This document shows, piece after piece, positions 1 through 9,449 of a stretch of DNA of 64,000 bases (positions are counted from its first letter, which is position 1; each line of letters begins with the position of its first letter). This DNA is from Sparassis latifolia (taxonomy: Eukaryota; Basidiomycota; Agaricomycetes; Polyporales; Sparassidaceae), in assembly GCA_018466975.1 (NCBI GenBank), contig JAENRS010000017.1, positions 62,001 to 126,000 on the forward strand, written 5' to 3'. Under the pieces are notes generated by a model. The model was given only the letters and a program-made list of their open reading frames with translations. It was not told the DNA's origin and did no database searches. A program made the translations under genes and the position numbers.

Positions 1-2951
1 CTCTGGATCCCCTCGCGCACTATCACACAAACCGCATCAGCATCAGCAGCAACCGAGCACAGTGCGCATTACTCCACACCCAGGGGCGGGAGGGGGGGGG
101 GGAGGACCGGGGTGCACGAGAACGAGAAAGGGAAGGGGGAAGTGGGCAGGGGGCAGCAGCAACACACACGAGAAGGGTGACCGATAACGAGAGCGGGACT
201 CACCAGTCGCGACCGTGACAGCCGTCGCCTTCGTGTCCTGCCAAAATCCAATCCGAACCCAATCAGCCACCGACTCAATCGAGCACCGCATCAAGATCGA
301 GCCCCCTCCTCCGAACAGTCACAGCCCGCAGGCGCTCCGAGACCAGTCGGGACTCGACAAGACCCATCCGGGGAGCACGCGACAGCGAAGTCGACGTCGA
401 AGCAAGGCACGCACGCGCGATCCCCCTCCCGTCGCCATCAGCCGCGGACGGGAGGGGGCTTATCACGTCCAGCAAGAAAAGAAACGAAGACGCGCAGATC
501 TCCAAAGGAAGATCACGCGGTAACGGGGCACAAAAAGCATTACGATAACGAGGGCGAGGCCGGGTAAGAAAGAGCCAAAGAAGGGAGGACGTACCACGAC
601 AGACGTGAGGAACGAGAAGAACCCGCGCGGCTCGGGCGAGTGCCTGATAGAGAGGTCCTTGAACTGCTGGCGGAAATCTGCGTGCGGGTGGACGTGTCAG
701 CGGACAGGTAATAACCATCTGGGGGACATCGAGAGGAACCGACGAGGGAGTGAGGAAGGCACGGCAAGGGCCTGGAGAACCAAACAAATGCCAGGAGAAA
801 CATCTGAGAGCTCATCGAGAGGAACCGACGAGGGAGTGCACCGTACAGCAGTACCCGCACTGCGAAGAAAAACCAGAACGAACCAAACAACTCACAGCGC
901 GCAACGTGCCGCGACTCATTCGGCCTATCCCCGTAGCTCGGCACATAATCCACAACCCGCACCCCGCGGGAGAGCTTCACCTGCAGCAAATCGCACTTGT
1001 TCAAAAACTGGGCCCCGCACCCCCATCATCCCGACACACGTCAGCGCTTCAGCACCCCAGCACCTAAAAAGCACGAAACGGCGCACCAAGATCATCTGCA
1101 CATTCTTCAGCAGCTCAGAGCCCACGACCGCCTTCCACAGCAGCAGCGAGTCCTGCAGGCGGTTCACCCGCCGGTCCTCCGCGAGCCGCTCGTCGAAGCA
1201 GCTGATCGGCGCGAGGAAGATGATCGCGTTCATGTCCTCAAAATACGGGTACCACGCGTGGCGCTGCAGAGAGCGCGCGTCAGACGAACGGCAATGCGCA
1301 GGAGGAGGAGGGACGCACAGACGACCGCGCCCCGCCGACGTCGTAGATCCGCCACTCCCGCCCGGCCTCGCTGCCTGCCGCACCGCACCACATCAGCGCT
1401 GCTGCGGGCATCAACCACGGACGCGGAGACGCACCCTTCTCGAAGATGAACCGGTACTCCTGCACGCCCATCGTGCGCAGGCGCGCGCGCACCACATCCT
1501 CGTCTGACGGCGCGTACCCCCGCGCGGCCACCCGCGCCACGTCGTCCAAGAAACTGCGTGTGCGCCGCATCAGCACCACGCAGACGTACGGCAACGAGCA
1601 GAGAGAGAGAGAGACGCACAACCCGCTCCCCTCCTCGACGCGCACCTTCCGGCGCGCAAGCAGCGCGCGCACGCCCGCGTCGGCCCAGAGCGCCGCCATG
1701 TCTTCTGCGCAGGACGCGATGACCTCCGCCGCGCTCCGCACGCGCGGGCTCGCCTCCGCCTCCACCTCCGCCTCTCCGTCTGCGTCGTCGTCCGACGGCG
1801 AGCGCGGGGAGGGCGAACGTGCCGTGGGGCGCGTGAGCGAGAGGGACGCGCGGGCCAACCTCAGCTATCACGCCAGCCACCAAAGGTTCAGAACGACGAC
1901 ATCAGGCGTAGACAGACACACAAGCGAACGACGACACGCACCACCCCCCGGCGCTCCCCCCGCACGCTCGCCGTCTCGTCGCGCGCCTCGTCCCGCGAGC
2001 CAATCGACGCGCGCCCCTCCACCCCCGCCTTCTTCTCCGCCTTCGCCTTCTCCGCCCCGGGCCCGAAGCCGCCGACGCGGCGCAGCGCGCTCTTCCACCC
2101 GCTCCGGCTGACGACGCCGAACTCGCGCGGGCGCACCCACGGCGCCGCGGTCTTCCCCGCCGTCTCGGCGGTGGAGAGCTCGGGCGCGCCGAGCGTGCGC
2201 TCGAGGTCGGCTTGGACCTGGCGCAGCGGGGCGAGGCGGAGGTGGAGGAGGCGCAGGGCGGGCGGGATGGGCGCAGGTGCGGCGGGGTCCGCGTCTGCGT
2301 CTGCGTCGTCGGGATCGGGATCGGGGTCGGCTTCGCCTTCTGGGTCGGTCTCTGGGTCGTGCTCTGTGGTGGGGTTGGACGGTCCTGCGGGCGCGTCGGT
2401 GGTGGTGGGGTCGTCTGGGGGGTGCATGAGCGCGTCGGGGAGCACGGGGTGCGGGAACGGGTGCAGGTGGGAGTGCGAGGAGGGCGGGGGGGAGAGCGGG
2501 CGGGCGGGGGCGGGGGCGGGGCGGGCGAGCTCGGCGGCGAGGACGTCGAGGATGGTGTTGACGGAGCGGACGAGGTTGAGGTGGATGACGGCGCGCCAGG
2601 CGGTGCGCTCCTCGAGGAAGGACGAGTACGCGTACGCGAGCTGGAAGTCTGCGGGCGAGCGCGTCAGCGTGCGGTGGGTGTATGCGGTGCGGTGCGGGGG
2701 GTGTACGCACTCTTGACGGTGGTGCTCTTTCCGCTCTCGCTCTGGCCGAGGAGGAGGACCTTGATAGGCTCGGGGCGCTTCTTGCGGTCGAGCTTCTCGG
2801 CCTTGATCTCGGCGTCGATGCGGTCGCTGATGGCGCGGGCGTGGGCCTCGCGCTGCTCGCGTGCCCAGCGGTCGGCCGGGGACTCGTCTTTTGGCGGGGC
2901 GAGGATGAGCGCGAGGGGGTCGGCGTCGCTGGCGCGGGTTCGAGCGGGCAT
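1..2951 (-). CDS. G-protein alpha subunit-like GTPase, partial at left edge
   Basis: Heterotrimeric G-alpha-like protein, expected at the inner plasma membrane. Start ATG is at 2949-2951. Exons by splice reading: 2711-2951, 1942-2648, 1620-1864, 1435-1553, 1319-1374, 1087-1263, 896-1007, 595-677, 204-237, 1-19; all junctions are GT-AG and keep one frame. Motifs in order: P-loop GQSESGKST (exon 1), helical-domain pieces in exons 2-4, DVGGARSS (exon 5), switch-region and NAIIFLAPIS (exon 6), FLNKCDLL (exon 7), DTKATAV (exon 9), VREGIQ at the edge. About 597 residues are visible against about 350 for a usual G-alpha; the excess is mainly a Pro/Asp/Glu-rich insertion in exon 2. The catalytic Gln of DVGGQ is Ala, and the Mg-binding Thr of switch I (TTG) is Met (RTMG). 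The usual MGxxxS lipidation start is absent. The C-terminal codons lie beyond the window; the degenerate copy at 16,893 suggests an ending like ADVI. Confidence 0.88.
422..458. other. Perfect 12-bp hairpin inside a long G-alpha intron
   Basis: CCCCCTCCCGTC and its exact complement GACGGGAGGGGG flank a 13-nt loop within the 357-nt intron (238-594). The neighbouring introns of 218 nt (678-895) and 184 nt (20-203) are also long compared with the 55-79 nt introns in the rest of this gene. Function is unknown; I did not find convincing C/D or H/ACA box pairs around it. Confidence 0.5.
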
Positions 2952-4061
2952 CGTCGCACTCGCGGTGGGAGAAGCTGAGACTGAGAGGAGAAAGGATTTG
3001 AGGGGGGCGAAGCGAGGAAGCTTATGATGGAGGATATATGCAGGTGATGGCTGGGGCGGCTACGCGGTCCAAGTCGAGGGTGGGAAGCCTGTGCTTCTCC
3101 GGCGCACCACCGCGGGCCATCGCTGATCATCGCTGGACATCGCGGAGACGACGACGCCGCGATGCTCACGTCAGCAGGCGTCGGCTGGCTGCATCCTCAC
3201 CCTGAGCTGGACGCGTCCGTCGTCGTCGTTGCGCGCCGCCCGCAGGCGAGCGTGCTGGTCACGTGCACCTCCATCAGAACCTTCCTTGCGCCGCGGCTGC
3301 ACTGGCTGCTGCATATCAACTTCTTGGCCAGTGCTCCCCAGAGCTCGCGTCGCACGTCCGCTGTCCCCAGTAGCACAAGCCTCTCTTTCTCGCCCCAGCA
3401 TGATCTGGCGCATGCGCGCAACAGCCTTGGCGCACTCGAGCGAGCACGAGCAGTGCACTGTCGACGTCGTCCACATGGAGTCTCTCGGCCGCCTTCCCCA
3501 CGCCCATCGACCAGCAGTAGCAACGCAGCTTCTCCTTCTGCCAGAACTGTCGCGGCGCAAAGTTTGATCATCATCGCTGCGAAGCCACCCCTCTCAGCAA
3601 TCCCCCCCCAAGGCATCTCCGTCCCGGCGCACTGGCCACCTCCAATCACTCGGACGAGCGAGCGACGTCCGCCGACGAGTATTTTCCTTTGTCGGCCGCA
3701 GCGCTTTGTTCGACCCAGAGGCGATGCCCTTCGCGTGGTCCAAGCGGTCTTCGCCCACACCCTCTTCCGACGCGGAGCCGCGCGAACCTTGTGCAGCCGT
3801 AGGTCCGTCTCCATGTCCCAGCACTGCCGCATCCCCCTCTTCCTCTCCATTCTGACGCCTCCAGATCCTGCGGACGCTTCAGATCTCTCTCCTTCGCAGC
3901 GGCATGGCAAGCACAGCACGCAGCGTTGCGCCCCCTCCTCCATCATTGCACACTCGGCGCGACGCACCCCCTCTCCGATACGCGTCTCTCCCGGCGTTCT
4001 TCCCTCACGCTGTATGACAGTCGCCGACGAGCCGGGCTCCGCATCTTGTTACACAACAGAA

Positions 4062-4215
4062 TCTTGAGCTGGGGAATCTTGGGCTTGTGGAATCTTGGGC
4101 TTGCCCAAGATTGGACTGGGGAATCTTGGCCTTGCGGAATCTTGGCCTTGTAGAATCTTCCTAGGCTGGGGAATCTCGAGCTGGGGAATCTTGGCGTCGC
4201 AGAATCCTGGTGCTT
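4062..4215. repeat. Degenerate tandem repeat with GGGGAATCTTGG core
   Basis: About eight imperfect copies of a 15-23 bp unit built around GAATCTTGG followed by CTTG or CTGGG. One pair is inverted (TTGGGCTTG next to CCCAAGATTGG). The direct copy of this spacer keeps only traces at 20,812-20,940. No coding potential. Confidence 0.7.
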
Positions 4216-5699
4216 CTCTACTCTGCTGCGTCTCATCTCCGCGCGCTTCCTATATCTCCCGCAGCGGCAAGTGCGACGCGCTCCTCGGCCGCCACGAAGA
4301 TCGCTCCCCAGGCCGCATCTTCCATTACTCTTCCAATCAACTCGAGCGTACTTCGTCCGAAGCCTATACTGTGCGCGGGACAACCTCCCGGCCATGCGTG
4401 CAACATCATCTAGCATCGCATTCGCCATTTCTGCATCTGACTAGCCGCGGTCTCGATTCTCCGTTATCCAAATACCTACAGAACATCAACGCTCTGAAAA
4501 ACTTTTCCAACCCGGATCCCCATGTACCATGTACAGTGACCGCAGGCCCTTGTCCTTCCCACGCGTTCCTATCCTAGACGTGCCTGCGAGCCCGAATTGG
4601 ACACGTCCCCCCTCAGGCTGTTCAGTCGACATGACGCCTCCTCTACCGTATCTTCGCCCTCTCTTCTCGTTCTGCCGCTCAAGTTCGAACGCGGACGGCA
4701 ACCGCGGGGACCGGTCGTTGGATGGGGTGGTCCCCGCCCGCTCTTCCCCCTCCGCTGTGAACGCTGTCGCGAGAGATCCTCGCGTGGGGACCCATTCAGA
4801 TCTTCCTCCCGAGCGAAATCTGCCAGCCGATCTTGTGGCTCCCCTCAGCCCGCGCCGATTTGAACGATAATGGTGCGGTGACCGGGCCCAACGCCCAGCG
4901 CAACTGCATGCGCCGATAATGGATGGCCACGCGGTGTCACCGCGCGCGTTCTCTCTTCTGTCTGCCTCTCCGTTCTCTTCTTGCCCTCGACGGCGTACGT
5001 ACAGCCAACGCTGCGCCGGCGGCTCGGTCCCAACCCGCCACGCATATCGAGTACGCACGACTCGCGCGGCTGCGGCGCCCCTCCAGTCTCCAGGCTCCAG
5101 CCGACTCCAGGTTGCAATCCAAATTCTGCTCCTCTCGCTGCGCGCTCACTGGCCGGCCTCCGGACGCGCACGCGCGAGCGCTTCCGACGTCTGGGTACTC
5201 TGCGTGCGCTCTCTCCCTCTCCCCGCTCTCCTCCATGTGCGTGTGCGTGAGCTCCGGCGATCTTGGCGGGCGATCTCTGTTCTAGTTCTGTTCTGCGGTT
5301 TTGCGGTACGGTGTTGTGGTCTGCGGCGTGGTGTGATGTCACCGTTCTGTTCTGCGCGCGCGGTTCTGTGACGGCGTTCCGCACTCCGTTCTGGCCAGCG
5401 CCACGCACGAACCCGCGCTCTCTGGGTCCGGGTGCTGGGTGCTGGGTGCTGGGTGCGAGCCACAAGCGCGCTTCCCCGGGAGCGCTCTCCATAACTCCCT
5501 CCAGCGCGACGCCCCCCACCCCCATCTGCCGCCCTTCCACTCCATATGATCACCGGACCGCGCCCGTCACCCGTGGTCGGAATCTCGCGCGGCGTGTTGC
5601 TCCGATCTGTCGTGGGTCGCGCCGATCGAGATGATCTGTGCATTTTGTGCGGCGCTGCTGTGCTCTGTGGGACGCTGATCTATCATGTCTGCTAACAGG

Positions 5700-5784
5700 T
5701 TCTGTTCTGTTCTGTTCTGTTCTGTTCTGTTCTGTTCTGTTCTGTTCTGTTCTGTTCTGTTCTGTTCTGTTCTGTTCTGTTCTG
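5700..5784. repeat. (TTCTG)17 pentanucleotide microsatellite
   Basis: Seventeen uninterrupted TTCTG units. The equivalent site in the direct copy (22,331-22,355) has five perfect units, and in the inverted copy (9,585-9,612) five to six CAGAA units, so the array length differs among copies. It lies about 280 bp past the stop-codon end of the dehydrogenase gene. Confidence 0.95.
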
Positions 5785-6062
5785 CGTTGCGCTCTGCAGC
5801 TCCGCTCCAGGGTGCGCGTGCTCCTCCATTCCACGTGCGCAGCCACACCCTGGGGCGCGTCTGAACCTGCACCGGTACCTGCAGTCGGAGCCGAGGCGTG
5901 ATCGCAGCTCGTCAGACGGTCCTACTCCCCAAGTGCAACACAGAACGAGCGGACATCATACGACGCGTCCAAGTGAAAAACGTATCCACACCGCACCTTC
6001 TATCTTACATCCCAAACTGGTCCAAAGCCCTCTAGATCCTGCCCGCGACATCGACGCATCAC

Positions 6063-7182
6063 TCACTGCTCGCCCTCCTCCTTCGCCTCCAGCACCCGTT
6101 TCGCATCCTCCACGAACCCCTTCAACACCTGCACGTCCGCCCCACCCTCGCCCGCCCGCAACGAGCGCTCCACGCGCTCATACAGCCGCGCCAGCCCGAG
6201 GTGTATCAGCTCCTCCCGCCCTTATCCACACCCAGCCCCGCCCCCGGCCGCTCTCCGGAGGACGCCGCGGCGCCCTCGGCGACGAACGCGGAGATCTCCT
6301 CCATCTCGCCGACCCAGCGGTACGCCTTGGGGAGCATATCCGGGATCCCGCGCGCCATGCGCTGCAGCACCGCCGGCTGGGACGCCGCCAGCTCGTGCAG
6401 GAGCGCCTGCGCGGTGCGCGGAGAGTTGGCGTGCGCGGCTGTGTTGCCGTGTCCCGTCATCAGTGTCGAGTGGTCAGGAGACGGAGAGGGAGCGGGGACG
6501 CACCGAGGACCATCGCAGTACAGAGCCCCGTGATCCCCTTCGATATGCCCTGCCCGCCGCATCAGCCCCCCGCACACAACACCAAGACAGGACCGAACAC
6601 TGAGCGCACCGCGTAGCTCATCTTGAGCGCGCTCGCCCCGCCCGCGCCCGCGCCCTCCATCGCGCTCACGTTCAAGCCCCACGTGCGGAGAGAAGCGAAG
6701 TGCGCGAGCGCCTCTGGGGCGTCCGCGCTCGCGTAGAAGACGGGGTCGTACCCCGCGCGCGGCGGCCCGCCGATGATGCCCGCGTCGACGAAGCGCACGC
6801 GGAGCGTCGGCCCCGCGAAGAGCGCGCCGATGCCGATGATGCCCGCGTCGACGAAGCGCGCGTCCTGTCAGCAGCGAGGCGAGGCGCGGACGTTGGGTGT
6901 ACGCACGCTGATGACGCGCGCGCGGGCGGCGCGGTACCCCTCCGCGAAGGCCTCCGCGGCGCTCGGCGGGAGGATGCTGAGCACGAGCTCGGCGTGCTGC
7001 GCGATGTCCTCGATGCGGGCGTCGCGGATGCCGAGGCGGGCTGCGCGTGCGCGCGTCGCGGGGGAGCGCGCGGCGAGGGTGGTGAGGAGGGTGCAGCCGT
7101 GGGCGGCGAGGCGGGCGGCGACGCCGGAGCCCATGGCGCCGATGGAGACGATGGCGAGCGTCGGTGGGGTGGCGAGGGACAT
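6063..7182 (-). CDS. 6-phosphogluconate dehydrogenase-like / beta-hydroxyacid dehydrogenase family protein
   Basis: NAD(P)-binding dehydrogenase of the 6PGDH/hydroxyisobutyrate-dehydrogenase superfamily with a C-terminal helical domain; substrate unknown. Start ATG at 7180-7182. Exons: 6907-7182, 6610-6864, 6504-6549, then 6438 down to 6063 with an unresolved junction near 6,215-6,285. The N-terminus carries the Rossmann glycine motif IGAMGSGVA after a short beta strand, then LVLSILPPSAA. Exon 2 has FVDAGIIGGPP, exons 3-4 read GISKGITGLCTAMVL and AAHANSP, and the end reads LARLYERVERSLR and FVEDAKRVLEA, as in fungal homologues. The last part is in another frame from the middle of exon 4, so it needs an extra intron or hides a one-base shift. 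A 25-bp block encoding FVDAGIIG occurs twice (6,771-6,795 and 6,836-6,861) in place of a segment that the copy at 23,330-23,420 still has. Confidence 0.75.
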
Positions 7183-7783
7183 GGTGGGAGAGTGCAAGGT
7201 GCGAGGAGGGGGGCGATAGGTGGACGAGCGTCGATCTATTTTTGGCACCGATGACGTTGCGAGAGTTCGTGCCCTTGTGTTGTACGTTGGTCATGGGCGG
7301 TGGACATCAATATTGTCCTTTGGTACGCTTGCCTGTGGACGTGGTGTACACTGCTGGCGCTGAACCTTCTGAACGCCCTACGACACTGTTGTATGACTAT
7401 TGTGCGAGTGTCTTTCTATTCATTCTCAGCTGGTTTAAATTAGGTGGGACGTGCTCTTCACTGGCCGGAGTTGCGTCGGCGTGCCTGGTGTACTATAAGA
7501 GAGCGACGAGACGGAGGCTCCACAATTTTGTCCGTGACTCATATCGAGAAAGGCAGTTGAACGCGGCTCATATGGCTCGCAAATATTGCGTTGAATACCT
7601 TGACCTCAGGATTTGAAGGGGTGGTTGTGATCACAGTCAGGCCAGGCAAATTGACGGGCATATGAGGCGACCACTACTACGTCCAGGACATCACAAAAAA
7701 GAGACGCGGACATTGATCACAGTGAACTTCTCTGCAGTGTCCTGCGCTCGGCAGTCGACGTTTCAGCCCTGAAGAGAAAGAGG
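7183..7783. promoter_or_regulatory. Divergent intergenic region, dehydrogenase / F-box-like gene
   Basis: A 600-bp gap separates two genes that read outward, so it should carry both promoters. The part at about 7,440-7,620 is a block that recurs in four places (also 14,600-14,770, inverted at 16,430-16,600, and 23,970-24,170), which makes it a useful marker of segment copies. No specific regulatory motif is claimed. Confidence 0.4.
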
Positions 7784-8649
7784 ATGGCGAACCAACGTCA
7801 GCTGTTTTTATTTGACCGGATCCCGGCGGAGCTCCTCTTGATGGTAAAAGAGGAGATTCCTCGCTACGACCTGCGGACGCATGTATGCTTCTGTCGCTCC
7901 CACCAGCGCGTCGGCGCTCTGTACGGCTCGGACGACGAGCAGGAGCAGTTCTGGCACCGGGCATGCTGGCTGTCTGGCATCGGCCTCCTGCCCGGTGAGA
8001 ACCCAGAGGAGGTGTCGTGGAGAAAGATCGCGTTCGAGTGCGTGGAGCGCGATGGGTTCTGGTCGGATCGGCCTGAGCTGTCTGTGTGTGGAGGAGATCT
8101 GCTTATGGAGAACGGTGAGTCCTCACGCTGGGTTGCGCCCCTACTTACCTTGAAACCTTTCTAAAAGCACAGAACATGCGATCTGCCATCGATCAGGCGG
8201 GGTACCCCGTCGAGGAGCTCTCAGCTCATCCTGCGCTGGATTACATTCCCGAACAAATACACACGTATGATTTTCGCCGCAGCAAGGTCGAGCTTGTGGG
8301 CAGCTGGTATCTCTCCTACGATGTCCCCTGTATTTTCTCAAATTATGTTGATCGGGACGGCACCAAGTTGTGCAGTGTTTTACGGACTCATCCCGTGGTC
8401 GCGCGTAGTTTTGCGACGTTCCCACCAGTCCAGCGCATGTCCTTCGAAGACTTTATAGGTGTCGAATTACCGGATCTGTTCAATCCTTCTGGAATTACGG
8501 TGCAGGATGTAGCAGACACCTTGCATGCAAAGTATGTTCCTCTTCTTGTGACTACTTGTCAGCTCTGCATTGCTAGAGCTTGCTATTTCGGCTCCAGATT
8601 GGAAGAAGGATTGACTGTGGCAGCTGTCGCGGCTTCTTCTCGCGTCTGA
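7784..8649 (+). CDS. F-box-like protein, copy A, probably frameshifted at the 3' side
   Basis: Member of a local multi-copy family whose N-terminus resembles an F-box (IPAELLLMVKEEIPRYDLRT), which would suggest a role as substrate receptor for SCF ubiquitin ligase; this is inference. Exon 1 is 7784-8114, intron 8115-8167, exon 2 8168-8531, intron 8532-8597, and the frame then stops at 8647-8649. Compared with the intact paralogue at 26,830, exon 2 matches well (SFATFPPVQRMSFEDF against SFATFPPIQQMWFNPY). Homology to exons 3 and 4 continues past the stop in another frame (MPNWCITEAFLRF near 8,680; FYIWIEVRKDNF near 8,850). The copy at 25,110 keeps the frame open at the same point, so copy A has probably lost bases around 8,630-8,645. 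Homology ends near 8,970. Confidence 0.6.
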
Positions 8650-8970
8650 ATTGTATTCTGAAACCTGCGAGATGCCGAACTGGTGCATAACGGAGGCCTT
8701 CCTGAGGTTCACAACTCTGAGAGGCATATTTTCTGTCTTGTGCGCCTATTTTTCCTTCCCTTTTGTTATGGTGAGCTCATGGGCGGCGACCAATCAGTGC
8801 CGTCCAAACGGTTATCGTCCGGGAAGATATGGAAGGTCATCGCCAGTTTTACATTTGGATTGAAGTGCGGAAGGACAACTTTGCGGACACAGACATCGAT
8901 GGTGACCCGATAACAAGCATGTTCCATTGGCGCCGACGTGAGTCGCCGCCAGGATTGTGTTCTGTTTGTC

Positions 8971-9440
8971 TTGACCTTGACATGAACATTATGACACCGG
9001 CTGTGGTTCTAGCATGCTACTACATATATAGCCCACTAGAGTTGTTTATATGTGGCATCGATTTGCTTCATATCCGGATACGTACCCGGTACGCCTGTGC
9101 AATTTCAACTTACTGCGCCACACTATTCTTGACGCTTGATTTGTGGAGATAGATAGATCCGCGCCATCGGGAGTCCATTGTCCTTTGTTCTATCCTATAT
9201 CGATTATTTTCCTGTCCTCCTACATGCCGCAACGATCAACCGTACGCGTACCGACACCCGCTCGCTACTCCTGCCGGAGAAACCATGTAGGTCTTGGCGT
9301 GGAGTGCATGTCTGTGCACTAGATTCTCCGCCTCTCTCCGGCAGTGCCTCTCACACTGGGTCAGCGGATGGACTAGAGGCACTAGTGAGTCAGGATGTTG
9401 TTTCGGGAAACACTGCACTGCAGGCACTACTATCAACTCT
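8971..9440. other. 3' flank of F-box copy A shared with direct copy
   Basis: No gene seen. The sequence matches 25,470-25,935 and the match ends near 9,430-9,440 (GCAGGCACTA in both copies, then unrelated bases), marking the right boundary of the direct repeat. Confidence 0.6.
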
Positions 9441-9449
9441 GGGACGCAT

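Larger units (their letters stand above)
2952..6062. other. Gene-poor GC-rich spacer between G-alpha and dehydrogenase genes
   Basis: No open frame here has recognisable domains or a believable exon chain. The long frames overlap on both strands, have skewed Arg/Ser/Ala composition and look like products of high GC. The proximal 150 bp upstream of 2951 should hold the G-alpha promoter. The spacer contains an interrupted tandem repeat at 4,062-4,215 and a microsatellite at 5,700-5,784, annotated separately. The same spacer recurs inverted at 9,450-11,920 and direct at 19,755-22,620. Confidence 0.6.

Noticed and set aside
605..1507. 300-codon plus-strand open frame
   Set aside because: Antisense to well-defined G-alpha exons; no domain, composition typical of GC-rich shadow frames.
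1868..3169. 433-codon minus-strand open frame overlapping the G-alpha gene
   Set aside because: Arg/Pro-rich shadow of the high-GC G-alpha exons 1-2 in another frame; the P-loop and all splice joins lie in the other frame.
3162..4067. 301-codon plus-strand and 256-codon minus-strand overlapping frames
   Set aside because: Overlap each other, do not survive in the two other copies of this spacer, and show no domain.
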